A DNA stretch of 64,000 bases from Nectonema munidae. Its lineage: Eukaryota; Nematomorpha; Nectonematoida; Nectonematidae. Every line of letters starts with the position of its first letter. Position 1 is the stretch's first letter. Position numbers and translations under genes: made by a program. Location of the stretch: NCBI GenBank assembly GCA_030549495.1, contig JAUIRK010000903.1, positions 2,232,001 through 2,296,000 of the forward strand, given 5' to 3'. The notes beneath the pieces were generated by a model. The model was not told where the DNA came from and ran no database searches. It worked only from the letters and a program-made list of their open reading frames with translations. Below are positions 44,901 through 51,815 of the stretch, one piece after another.

Positions 44901-46607
44901 TTTTAAATAGAGATAAAAAGTTTAATTTTTGTAAGCATATGAAGTGCTTCTTCTTTAGTAAGGGAAGAGTTGGAGTCGGATTTATCAAGTATTTGGAGTC
45001 TGAGTTGGGCATTTTTCCTCAGACTCCCCACCCCTGCTTGTAGAGTAGGAGGGGCTCTCTAGCGCTTATCTAATTAGGCCACGTTATCATTAGCGGATAC
45101 CCTGACTGGCTTCAAAATAACTGGAATACTTTTAAATAAAAAATACAATTTATATGCACAAGTATTTTCCAGAGTACTTTAAACTGTGACAATGGAGATA
45201 CGAACTTAATTAGCCGATGCACTTCCGGCTACGCAACAAAATTTATGGTTATGAGTTAGATCCAAGCTTCTGCTAAACGGTTTCCCCACAAAGTAAGTAG
45301 GTTAACTATTTTGCATGGCTTTGAGCATAAGTGAATGGGTTTGAGTGTCGTGAAAATATGTGGGCAGTTAAATAAATGATGAGTGTTGTGTGGGTGTCGA
45401 TTGCAAACTGGACAGAGTGGATTTGTATGTGTTTTTGGATTTATCTTGTCATGATATTCACGGAGCAATGGTGACTTGTTGGCTCTAAGTTGAGCAAGTG
45501 TATGTCTTAATTTAATCGATAATGTTTCTTCATATGTGTCAATTTTTGGTGGTTTGAGTGTGGAAAGATAGTCGGTTACCGTTTGTGTGTGTATTGCTTT
45601 GTTGACGCGTGTTTGATTTTGATTGTCTTCTTTGTTTTGACATGTGTCATAAAAGATAAGTTCGTTGTCTTGAAATATAGTATTTTTCATGTGCCTGTGT
45701 GGTTTTTGAGCGCGGTAGAACTTGTTTAATGGGTGATGTTTTTGTGCTGCTTTGGCTCTCAAGTTAGACGCGTGTAAATTCATGTGTTGAGCATTGTTAC
45801 ATGACGTAGACGTCTTACATCATTAGTACTTTGTTCGGTATTCAATATACATACAAAATAATTGATACACAAATCTATTTTTGTTTTTGAGAAGTAAATC
45901 ACTTTTTAACTACGCCTTCTTATTTCAAGGATTTTGATCAACAATAAACTTGATTAATTAATTGAAAAAGATGAATAACTTTATGCAAAATGAAGAGCCT
46001 CAATTTAATTTCAACGAGGGGTACACAGAGTTTTATTTCCTTTTCTGCTTCACCATGATAACATTACAACATATAAAAATTGTAAATCTTTGACAGTAAA
46101 TTCATTAAAAATCCCCCCCCCCCATATTTCTACCTTGTGAGCAAGTGAATTAAAAGCAAAAAGAAAAAGGACAAACCTCTCTAGCGATATTAGTTGTTTT
46201 GACTTCTTGTACAACGGAGCCAAACACAGAATATTCAATACAATCTGATGGGATTGCTGTTTTGGATAACAAACCTCTTTTGATGCAATAAAAAGAGTAA
46301 TTATTTTGAAGGGAATATAAAAAATAAAGCATTTCATCAAAATTGAAATAACTTTATTGTCATATTAATCTTTAAGTTAAAAGCATGATTGTATTCTCAG
46401 TTAGAAGAACCTAATAAAATTAGAATACTTCTATTTAGGAAAGATTTTATGCATAGAATAATTAACTAGCGTGATATATGGTATTTCAAAAATCTTACAA
46501 AATAGCTTGTTTTGCGAGAGAGTGAGGCATTTCATCTTTGAAGTGCGTACCAGACTTCACGAAAGGCGTTCGAGTGCCATCCACGAAAACAACATTCTTA
46601 ACTTCCT
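20880..46607 (-). CDS. HADHB: Mitochondrial trifunctional enzyme subunit beta (3-ketoacyl-CoA thiolase), 11 exons, 5' end missing
   Basis: HADHB carries the thiolase step of long-chain fatty acid beta-oxidation, on the mitochondrial inner membrane together with HADHA. Eleven minus-strand exons, each with AG acceptor and GT donor and matching codon phase, give 424 residues aligning with the human protein from RNVVVVDGVRTPF to the C-terminus. Catalytic sites are visible: [12 protein letters not shown] (nucleophilic Cys), [18 protein letters not shown] (catalytic His) and VASCAAGG (second Cys). The C-terminus is short (GHAILLKRF). Exon limits: 46607-46499, 46276-46177, 35666-35579, 29321-29134, 26926-26749, 25066-24862, 23986-23939, 22523-22436, 22374-22300, 21136-20972, 20909-20880. 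The first base of the exon-1 codon and the mitochondrial leader must lie upstream of 46607 and were not found. Introns 2 and 3 (about 10.5 and 6.3 kb) are filled with transposons. Confidence 0.93.
20972..21136 (-). CDS. HADHB: HADHB exon j
   Basis: 165 bases after acceptor ATTTTTAG, encoding [40 protein letters not shown] and [14 protein letters not shown]. Contains the catalytic His and second Cys. Donor GTAAAT; the following intron is 62 bases. Confidence 0.9.
22300..22374 (-). CDS. HADHB: HADHB exon i
   Basis: 75 bases after acceptor ATTTTTAG, encoding [20 protein letters not shown] then GLSSK, matching human [20 protein letters not shown]. Donor GTATCA. Confidence 0.9.
22436..22523 (-). 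CDS. HADHB: HADHB exon h
   Basis: 88 bases after acceptor GTTTTAG, encoding [20 protein letters not shown] and VYELHEAFA. Contains the HEAF motif. The next intron is only 61 bases. Confidence 0.9.
22740..22868. mobile_element. piggyBac-type MITE (family M), copy 1
   Basis: 129 bases with inverted ends CCCATTTAAAACCAAG and TTGGTCGTAAATGGG, flanked by TTAA at the left and TTAT at the right. The interior has three GCAGACGA-type words. It is nearly identical to 41490-41617. Confidence 0.8.
22990..23165. mobile_element. Fragment of the GAGTCGG hAT-like family
   Basis: Contains ATCCGAGTCCGACTGC and ACCGACTCTGAATCCGCAAC, resembling the GGAGTCGGAGTC words at 44845-45035 and 52960-52980. Boundaries are unclear. 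Confidence 0.35.
23939..23986 (-). CDS. HADHB: HADHB exon g (48-base microexon)
   Basis: After acceptor TTTTTAAG; encodes [15 protein letters not shown], matching human DFMYVSQDPKDQLLLG. Phases of both junctions fit the neighbours. Donor GTAATT. Confidence 0.88.
24862..25066 (-). CDS. HADHB: HADHB exon f
   Basis: 205 bases after acceptor GACTTAG, encoding [40 protein letters not shown] and [20 protein letters not shown], then LKPKAYI. Donor GTAGGT. Confidence 0.9.
26749..26926 (-). CDS. HADHB: HADHB exon e
   Basis: 178 bases after acceptor CATTTAG, encoding [40 protein letters not shown] and [19 protein letters not shown]. Donor GTATCC. Confidence 0.9.
27079..27145 (+). mobile_element. tRNA-like SINE head or tRNA pseudogene
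   Basis: Clear RNA polymerase III boxes are present: A box TGGCTTAGTGGTTAAC and B box GGGTTCGATTCC, spaced as in a tRNA. The acceptor and T stems do not pair fully, so I do not call a functional tRNA. It may be the head of another SINE. Confidence 0.5.
27147..28350. other. Intronic sequence of HADHB, nothing recognised
   Basis: AT-rich intron between exons e and d. A 60-codon minus-strand open frame (28084-28266) has no recognisable motif. Confidence 0.35.
28351..28619 (-). CDS. Unrecognised C-terminal coding exon (candidate)
   Basis: An open minus-strand frame with protein-like, hydrophilic composition quite unlike the AT-biased background. It runs from [20 protein letters not shown] through [20 protein letters not shown] and [17 protein letters not shown] to RGLTKSN and a stop at 28351. 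It has no early ATG; a splice acceptor TGTTAAG at its upstream edge would make it a terminal exon. It lies inside a HADHB intron on the same strand, so it could be a nested gene, an alternative terminal exon or a relic. No upstream exon was found, and I do not recognise the protein. Confidence 0.4.
29134..29321 (-). CDS. HADHB: HADHB exon d
   Basis: 188 bases after acceptor GAACAG, encoding [20 protein letters not shown] then [20 protein letters not shown] and a Lys/Leu-rich end. Donor GTTTGA. Matches the human segment around [20 protein letters not shown]. Confidence 0.9.
29413..29744. mobile_element. Tigger/pogo-type MITE with TA target site
   Basis: 332 bases with inverted ends CAGTAGACCCTCGCTAAG and TTAACGAGGGTCTACTG and a TA on each side. 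The CAGTAGACCCTCG end is characteristic of Tigger/pogo elements of the Tc1/mariner superfamily. The interior is non-coding and AT-rich. Confidence 0.85.
29750..31630. other. HADHB intron sequence with a TTAG-rich repeat
   Basis: 30650-30795 contains GTGATAAAATTGGTCACTCC followed by a run of TTAGTTAG-like words; a relative lies at 61565-61715. Otherwise no gene or element was recognised. Confidence 0.4.
31635..31745 (+). mobile_element. tRNA-derived SINE (family S2), partial
   Basis: GTAAGATTGGTTAGATACTG, B box GGGTTCAATCCC, and CTACTTTCCTCATAGTT match 62405-62575 in order. The family tail is missing. Confidence 0.65.
31750..32590. other. HADHB intron sequence, nothing recognised
   Basis: Purine-rich (31790-31960) and AT-rich segments without gene-like content. 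Confidence 0.35.
32604..33299. repeat. ~350-base tandem duplication
   Basis: The segment from TATACTCTTTGTGGTTAACA (about 32607) recurs from TATACTCTTTGTGGGTAAAA (about 32953). Shared blocks are TTTTATGTGAGGTCAGTCAA, TTCAAAAAATACCAATAA and TTTTTATGTGTCAGTAGTAT-like words. The two copies differ by scattered substitutions and short indels. Confidence 0.8.
33300..33890. other. HADHB intron sequence, nothing recognised
   Basis: AT-rich, no gene-like segment or repeat ends seen. Confidence 0.35.
33945..35200. repeat. Large imperfect palindrome (foldback element) with 28-base subrepeats
   Basis: The left arm (33945-34562) and right arm (34625-35200) are reverse complements around a 62-base loop. 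The innermost arm sequence is TTGGCTCCCCTTACTTTTA on the left and its complement on the right. The outer part of each arm is built from a 28-base unit, TCTCCAACCTGTATACTACG plus ATGATTCA, repeated about six times on the left. Other mirrored landmarks are TGATATACCCCATTCGGGGA and TTGATTATTCGACAAATA. It encodes no protein. The structure resembles foldback transposons; no target duplication was identified. Confidence 0.85.
35222..35300 (+). mobile_element. SINE family S2 tail fragment
   Basis: CGCAATTGTACCTTCTCGAT and GAAAACACCCTACGGTACC match the tail of the SINE at 62405-62575. It lies directly beside the foldback palindrome. Confidence 0.6.
35579..35666 (-). CDS. HADHB: HADHB exon c
   Basis: 88 bases after acceptor TTTTAG, encoding [20 protein letters not shown] and ISSNQAITS. 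It contains the active-site cysteine region. Donor GTAAGT. Confidence 0.9.
36232..36358. mobile_element. piggyBac-type MITE (family M), diverged copy
   Basis: About 127 bases between TTAA sites (36228-36231 and 36359-36362). Ends are ACGGTTATCGACCA and TTGGTCGATAAAGGG. Interior words TCGTCTGCG, CTTCTGC and GATATCGTCTG match family M in reverse orientation. Confidence 0.65.
36640..37668 (+). CDS. LINE ORF1 (gag-like nucleic-acid-binding protein)
   Basis: 342 residues, intact frame. The N-terminal third is Lys-rich and helical-looking ([20 protein letters not shown]). The C-terminal third has zinc-knuckle-like Cys/His clusters: [26 protein letters not shown] and CHNC (residues ~250-293). In LINEs of the jockey/CR1 group ORF1 packages the RNA. 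Its stop overlaps the ORF2 start by 11 bases (37658-37668). Confidence 0.82.
   Translation: MSLESLKDLIGKIETLSKKKIKTKLISFYENLEANNLIFNKYSTLEEDIKGIKENVNSLIDRKNFNSQNSIYPTYSSILTDKKPAHKINSFDTSKTVSIPIFFDKETNESVNETINKKLKPCNNKLCFKRFKKTINNSLILESSSAANFDFLKKSLHDNGIALDNLEPRSPYLCIKSVDNALSLDEIKSIISMQNDINQNDIVNMFKFVQRNDKYCNIGIKLNHMIVKNVFLKKYIYINCVAHDIELLRSHIKTCRCNKYNHYSKDCKATKPTCKFCGLDHASDQCNNKDKVFCHNCASNNNEFNQVCNSKGCLSLEYLKERQDKLNKSFLNFLMNENLNES
37658..40688 (+). pseudogene. LINE ORF2: AP-type endonuclease plus reverse transcriptase, two frameshifts
   Basis: The first open segment (37658-38638) is an exonuclease-endonuclease-phosphatase domain: [47 protein letters not shown] and ISDHIPIL. The frame shifts near 38590 and again near 38930. 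The last segment (39012-40688, 558 residues open) is a reverse transcriptase with [69 protein letters not shown] and the catalytic FCYADDITI. No RNase H domain follows. This points to the jockey/CR1/L2 group. Only two frame breaks in about 3 kb imply fairly recent insertion. It sits in a HADHB intron, antisense to the gene. Confidence 0.88.
40689..41450. other. LINE 3' region and intron sequence
   Basis: The first ~400 bases may be the LINE 3' UTR; I could not identify its exact end or target duplication. No other gene was seen. Confidence 0.35.
41490..41617. mobile_element. piggyBac-type MITE (family M), copy 2
   Basis: 128 bases, ends CCCATTTAAGACCAAG and TTGGTCGTAAATGGG, precise TTAA on both sides (41486-41489, 41618-41621). 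Nearly identical to 22740-22868. Its right TTAA is also the left TTAA of the piggyBac element starting at 41622. Confidence 0.9.
41638..41653. promoter_or_regulatory. Subterminal palindrome GACTCCTTAAGGAGTC (left end of piggyBac B)
   Basis: A perfect 16-base palindrome 16 bases inside the left end. The repeated use of this motif in the element suggests a transposase-binding or structural role, which is an inference. Confidence 0.6.
41983..42000. promoter_or_regulatory. Palindrome TGACTCCCATAGGAGTCA upstream of the transposase start
   Basis: A near-perfect palindrome sharing the GACTCC/GGAGTC arms, about 215 bases before the transposase ATG. Confidence 0.55.
42215..43954 (+). pseudogene. piggyBac transposase B (PGBD2/3-like), in-frame stops
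   Basis: A single reading frame can be followed from ATG 42215 ([20 protein letters not shown]) to about 43850. It has in-frame stop codons at 42371, 42866, 43430 and about 43484 and one frameshift near the C-terminus. Family signatures: [87 protein letters not shown] and a final Cys cluster [12 protein letters not shown]. The DDE core residues (Asp in DESM, Asp in DNFF, Asp in GGVD) are visible. Nonsense changes dominate over indels, which suggests modest age. Confidence 0.9.
43951..43970. promoter_or_regulatory. Palindrome ATGACTCTTTTAGGAGTCAT (right part of piggyBac B)
   Basis: Third copy of the motif, directly at the transposase stop codon and about 130 bases from the right end. Confidence 0.55.
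44107..44840. other. HADHB intron sequence, nothing recognised
   Basis: AT-rich with one GC-richer patch (GGCCTTAAGAGGCCGCGCGC near 44510) that may be a decayed hAT end. Confidence 0.35.
44845..45035 (-). mobile_element. hAT-like MITE of the GAGTCGG family
   Basis: Read on the minus strand it begins CAGGGGTGGGGAGTCTGAGG and contains several GACTCC words; the far side holds GGAGTCGGAGGG. CAGGGGTG starts are typical of hAT elements. The limit at 44845 is approximate. Confidence 0.5.
45256..45783 (-). pseudogene. LINE ORF2 C-terminal fragment
   Basis: An open minus-strand frame of 175 residues with [40 protein letters not shown] and [12 protein letters not shown]. The order LAQLRxxxSPLL - CPxC - HTxHLFxCP marks the C-terminal part of arthropod-type LINE ORF2 (after the RNase H region). 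It is A/C-rich, like the LINE relic at 48450-49762, and may belong to the same family. The upstream reverse transcriptase is missing here. Confidence 0.8.
46177..46276 (-). CDS. HADHB: HADHB exon b
   Basis: 100 bases. Splicing from exon a restores codon TTA and gives [16 protein letters not shown] followed by [18 protein letters not shown]. Donor GTTTGT. Confidence 0.9.
46499..46607 (-). CDS. HADHB: HADHB exon a (first found)
   Basis: Acceptor CTTTACAG before the exon, donor GTAAGA after it. It encodes [19 protein letters not shown] and [12 protein letters not shown], matching the start of the mature thiolase. It begins 1 base into a codon, so at least one upstream exon exists. Confidence 0.9.
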
Positions 46608-47545
46608 CTGTAAAGTATAAGAAATAAATGTAAAAATGTTTGATATGGTTTTGAAAGGTATTTAATGGAAAGACAAGATAACGTCTCCCATGTGAAAACT
46701 CACCCATCAACTAAGGTTGACAAAAAAGTTTCTGTTTAAACTTTAGAACTAAAATCGTCTGAACAGGTCTCGTTATCCTCAGCTTTTATGCGAACAAACT
46801 GCAGCAAATGCTTCGAAAAATTTAATATTTATTCTTCAAAAATAACATCAACAAATTTGGATGAAACAAGTAAAAATTATGAAAAGTAGGCACAATAAAA
46901 ATTATTTATCGTTTTAGAATAGATTTCAATAAAAAAAGTGCGCAGTGTGTATTTATTGTATTAAAACTTTTTGGGCTAAATTAATATTTTCTAAATCAAT
47001 CTTCATGCAGACATAATTAACACAGCTAAATAGCTAAACGTAAGATCTCATATAAAACAAACAAGGTAAGATAATATTTTACCTACAACTAATAACCAAA
47101 ATCGCTAAATCTAAAACATGTGGTTTATAAGCGAAGTCAATTAAAAAATAAGCTTAAGGTTCATCAGAATTGTAGTTAAGATTGCAGTATCCAACTAGGT
47201 GGGCTGACAATGAAATAGTATCCAATAAATCAATCTTAGATTCAAGGACATCATTCTATCACAAATTACGAAGACATGAGTGAATTGAACTAGTTAATGG
47301 AAACTTAGCTTTAATTAGTTGGTTACCTGGTTGGTAGGTGGTCAGTTATTTAATTTACTCAGTAAAGCAGTTGTCTTCAAAAAATTCGTCTTTATCCTTT
47401 AGCATAAATAAATACAAAAGAATTTACTCTTTGCGTGGTGGTTGGGAGGGGGGGAGTAAAGGAATGCCAAAATAAAGTTAAATAAAAATATCACTTATTA
47501 CGAAAAAGTTAAATGAAAATATGTTATAAACACAAAAATTATACC
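46608..47545. other. Upstream flank of the first located HADHB exon
   Basis: The missing 5' exon with the mitochondrial leader should lie on the minus strand here or further up. I found no convincing ATG-to-donor segment. Confidence 0.35.
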
Positions 47546-47549
47546 ACGC

Positions 47550-48136
47550 CTATTGTGGAGGCCAAAGATCAACGATGTGTTGAATTATCGAATCAAAGGG
47601 ATTCAACCATTTTAATTCACACACGCAATGAGTCCAGTAGACCTCTGTGAGTGGCATTTTCTCTTTAATTTCTTTTATATAACATTTTCCCAAAAGTCTT
47701 TCCATATTTTGAATGTGAACTTTATTAGTATTATTGACAAAGTATCGATAAAGATTGACAGTTAATAAATGTTTATACTCATCAATATTAATTATATTTT
47801 AGTATGCTAACCATTTGTTACTTATGATGGCAGTAACTGGTCTTATATTATTTCCTACTATTGGAAGTGTTGTTGCAGACCTTTCACATGAAACACTCTT
47901 TTGTTTCTCCACAATTTTCTCAAAAAAACCCTTTCTTGGGGAAGTTTGCATCCATTATAATCTTTTCTTTTAGTAAATAAGCTTTCAATAATTTCAGCAG
48001 TTATGCTGGCTCCTTCAATCACTTTTGGGTTAGCCAAGAGGTGTGTAGCACAGAGTTCTCTCAAATAATTGTCCTAATTAACAACGTAATTGGCCTTTAT
48101 TACGAGCTCACGTTCACAAAATGTAAGACTTGCCAT
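47550..48136 (-). pseudogene. Merlin-type (ISXO2-like DDE) transposase relic
   Basis: Minus-strand frames read in order as a Merlin/IS1016-like transposase: DNYLRELCATHLLANPKV, then EGASITAEIIESLFTKRKDY and NGCKLPQERVF (family GGPG-VEIDESLFxKRKxNxGRxLPQxWVFGG), then RSATTLPIVGNNIRPVTAII plus SNKWLAY (family NIRPGTxIxSDxWxAY), HLLTVN, NKVHIQNMERLLGK and ELKWLNPFDSIIQHIVDLWP. The conserved GGPG has become EGAS and the first catalytic Asp of IDES reads as Ile, so it is inactive. There is at least one stop and two frameshifts. Terminal repeats and the 8-9-bp duplication expected for Merlin were not located. Confidence 0.8.
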
Positions 48137-48449
48137 GATGTGCGTGTGAAGACTTGAAAAATACTTAATGTTTAATCTTTCTAAGTGTTACTTAGACGTA
48201 AAAATTTCATGCTGTACAGGATGTAAGCAAAAAATTTAAAAAAAGACGGAAAGCAGACTATTTTTCTTTTAGAAAAAAGTAAAATTTACTTCGTCTACGG
48301 AATAATTTTAATGATATTACTGAAAAGTATTAATTAAATTTATTTATTTATTTTTTTCATAATAAATGATTTTAATGATATTACAATCTTAAATACAAAG
48401 TGTTTTACACTCCACCAGAAGCTTTGATAACGCAAACACAAAACCTATT

Positions 48450-49762
48450 ACAAAAATGCAATCTTATGCAAGCGCGACCTCTCCTCCATCACATTCAACT
48501 TCATCCATCCAAACATTAAATAATCCCACATCAAACTCCACTATCGAGACAGAACCCATTTCACCTACTAAAAATATCGTGGACCTGATTTACATTAAAA
48601 ATTACACCTGTTAACAATATCACGTTTAAAAAAGATTAAAAAAACCTTGACACTAAAACTACCTCCCTTGCAATTACCAAACCAGATCATCTCACTCTGG
48701 AACTATTTACTTTCAATATACTCCTACACAGCAATTCTAGAACCAAGAAACCCAGAAATCTATCAACATTTATGCACTCATTCTAAAATCTTAGGTCACA
48801 CCATCTTCTAACCCTCAGCATATTCAAACCCATAGCAAACTAATGTAATAAATGTTTGAAACATAGTCACACCTTTCTGAAATGTAATAAATGTCACCGC
48901 TGACACTCTTCAACATCTTGTATTTTATCTAACAACACCAAAATCTCCTGTTTTAATTGCAAACAACCTCATTTTGTAACTTCTAAACAATATAACGTTA
49001 ACATAAGTTACAACAACCTTATTAAATCTCAACACAATTACATACTATCAAAATTTCCATGTTAATATTTTTACATAGCAAACTAAACCATTCTAAAACC
49101 GCTCTGGATAAACTCTACATTTTTATACATTCAATTGCACACTCTTACATATGCCCCACTAACGAATACGTCGCCTGTATTCTAATAAAAACATCCCACC
49201 AAAACACACGACTTTTTCACTACTCACGCTCCAACTATCATTTTACATGAATTTCCTCAAACTCTAAACACATACTTTCTGTTCTCTCTACTCTCAAAAT
49301 TTTTCTAATCATCTCATCCCAGACAAATTTATCCAATCTCTTATACAATTTAGACATCACATAAATAATAATCGCTACGCAATCATATGCACTGATCTCA
49401 ATGCAAGATTATACCTTTGGGAAACAAAATAAAATGAACGCGGAGTACTAACACTCAACTTCTTAGCATCTCACAACCTCACCGTAGCCGATAATGATAA
49501 ATCTCCAAAGCTGAAACGTTTACATCTTAACAAAATCTATCAATCATACAATTATCTAACAATCATATCTAATGAAACTACAAAAATAATACATAACTGG
49601 CATATCTCCGACATGCCATCAAAATATGATCACTCCTATATCACATTTAAAACTAGCCTCAAAATACAAAACCTGCAAATCTCAAATCCTGTCTACGCTA
49701 AACGAATCTTTCGGAAAGCATTTATTAAAATTCTTCAATCAAAATTAAATAGGACCATGTTC
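48450..49762 (+). pseudogene. LINE relic: ORF1 zinc knuckles and AP endonuclease
   Basis: The sequence is A/C-rich on this strand, unlike its surroundings. Broken frames give CNKCLKHSHTFLKCNKCHR and CFNCKQPHFVTSKQ (ORF1 zinc knuckles, ~48850-48990) and then endonuclease pieces: SLIQFRHHINNNRYAIICTD, LNARLYLWE, RGVLTLNFLASHNLTVADN and WHISDMPSKYDHSYITFK (~49330-49640). Many stops and shifts. It is cut at 49762 by the hAT element; the reverse transcriptase is not present beyond it. Confidence 0.75.
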
Positions 49763-50015
49763 ATCCAGATCAGGGGCGCACATCCTCAAAATTATTGGGG
49801 GGGGCGAAATTTTTTTATTGCAATTTTCAAAATTGGTGGTCTGAAAATACCACGGGAGACTAAATATTCGAGTAATCCTTTAAAATACAGTGTATTCAGC
49901 GCATACCTAAAGTACTAAATTTATAAGACTACTTTATATTTTTTTACAAAATTGGTGAATTTAAATACTATATTTCCAGCGAAAATACTTTAATTAAATT
50001 TGCATATCGAATATA

Positions 50016-50611
50016 GTGCCCAGAAATAATGCTCCCGGAAAAAATGCCCCCAATTAAAAAGTAGGAAAAAATGCCCCCAATTAAAAAGTAGGAAAAAATG
50101 CCCCCAATTTTAAAATTAGGAAAAAATGTCCCAACACAAAAAAATTCAAAAAATTATTAATTAAAATTTTTAAAAAAGATATGTCAAATAAAGATTTTTT
50201 TGTAAAAAAAAAAGTTAACTTTCATTTAAAACATTTAAAATTTAATTAAAATAAACTAAAAAACTCAGCATACGACAATTTTTTAATACAAATTTTTTTT
50301 TTTATAAAACAGCAAATATTTTTGGACTTTGTGTGTATCAGGACACTTTCTAAATATAATTTGTATTTTAATTGATTTTAAGACACATTCCCACAAATCT
50401 GCACCTTTGCTATTGTTTTGAAGAACTTTATAAAGAAAAAACACTATAGATTAAGAAATTTAACCTTTCAAAACGGTACCAAATAAAAATATTTATATAA
50501 TTTAAAAAATCCTGAAAATCAAAAATTAGGGGGCATTTATTTCGGGGGCATTTTTTACGGAGGCCTTTTTTCCGAGGGCATTTTTCTGGGGGGATTTTTA
50601 CCTACAACCAT
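50016..50611. mobile_element. Nested element with GGGGGCATTTTT inverted blocks, second occurrence
   Basis: Same insertion point and flanking repeat CGAATATA (50008-50015, 50612-50619) as 11166-11740, with additional AAAAATGCCCCCAATTAAAA units. The identical position in two copies means it was inserted once in their common progenitor. Confidence 0.78.
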
Positions 50612-51134
50612 CGAATATACACTAGTTTAAAAAAATCCAAAAATGTTAGGGGGTGGAATAGGCTTTTCATTTGAAAAATGAAGTAGTCTACCAGGCACAT
50701 TACTGGAATTGATGAAAGGATATTTGATTCATAGAAAAATCAAATAACTGAAGGTTGGGTAGTTTTATATAAGTGAGAAGACAAAGAGTTTACTAGACAC
50801 CCTGCGATGTTTATATGAAAAAATGTGATTGATTCAGGGGCAAGGGTATAAAACCAAGTTATAATTGTGCAAACAAAAATAAAACAAAAAATTAAGATCG
50901 CATTATTTCATTTTACTCAGCATCATTCAAAAATAGATTAAAAGCTAAATTGATACAAGCTACAAAAAGTAAAATAACTGTTAACATTTTGCAATGATTA
51001 TTTGCCTTTTATAATAACTTTTAAGGAAAAAAAGTCTATCAGAAAAAGTTATATAGCTTCAACAAAAACTAAAAATTTTTAGAGCATAATTTAAGTTTTT
51101 TGAAAACTAATTTGACGTATCCCCTACAGCATAC

Positions 51135-51285
51135 TCTATGGGTGGCATGGCAAGTTGGTTGAGATGATGGACATAGCACGCTGGATTCGATTTCTCATTG
51201 ATACGAATTTGTTCAGAGTTTGACATAAGGGGTACATCAGTACCTGGTCAATGAAAATACATCCGCTGCACCTTACCTTTTACTC
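51135..51285 (+). mobile_element. SINE-like segment (family S2) inside hAT copy 3
   Basis: GTGGCATGGCAAGTTGGTTG, a weakened B box GGATTCGATTTCTC and the tail AATGAAAATACATCCGCTGC parallel 12276-12435. Confidence 0.5.
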
Positions 51286-51675
51286 AAAATTGAAAAATTT
51301 GCTACATAATTAACATAAGAGAGAAAGGAAACAAAATAAACTAATAAAGCAATTTTCACTATTAAATGGAACCGTCTGTTCTCAGAATAATTAAAAAATA
51401 ATAGGAGGCATAAAGAATTTGAGTTTATTTGATATTTTCAAGTTTTTATAAGCAGCAAAAGCCAACGTTTAAGTAGCTACTAGCCCTTATAATTAAAAAA
51501 TTATTTAAATAACGGTCGACAGACATTTTGCCCCCCCTGACAAATTGTCTCATAGGCTATTAATTTCATCCATCTTTGCTTATTATATGTGTAAAATTAT
51601 TAAAAAATTTTATATTCTTGTTTATTTTATCTCTATTAAATTATTTCAAATTAATCAAATTCTTCTTAATTTTTT

Positions 51676-51815
51676 AGAATTGTCCATGAGACAAAATGTC
51701 TTATGAAAATAACGGGGCGAATTGTCCATAAAACAAAATGTTTTATGAAAATAATGGGGCGAATTGTCCATGGGACGAACTTTCTTATGAAAATAATGGG
51801 GCGAAATGTCCGAGG
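51676..51815. repeat. 42-base minisatellite inside hAT copy 3, ~3 units
   Basis: Same unit as at 4138-4320 but one copy fewer, so the array length varies between element copies. Confidence 0.75.
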
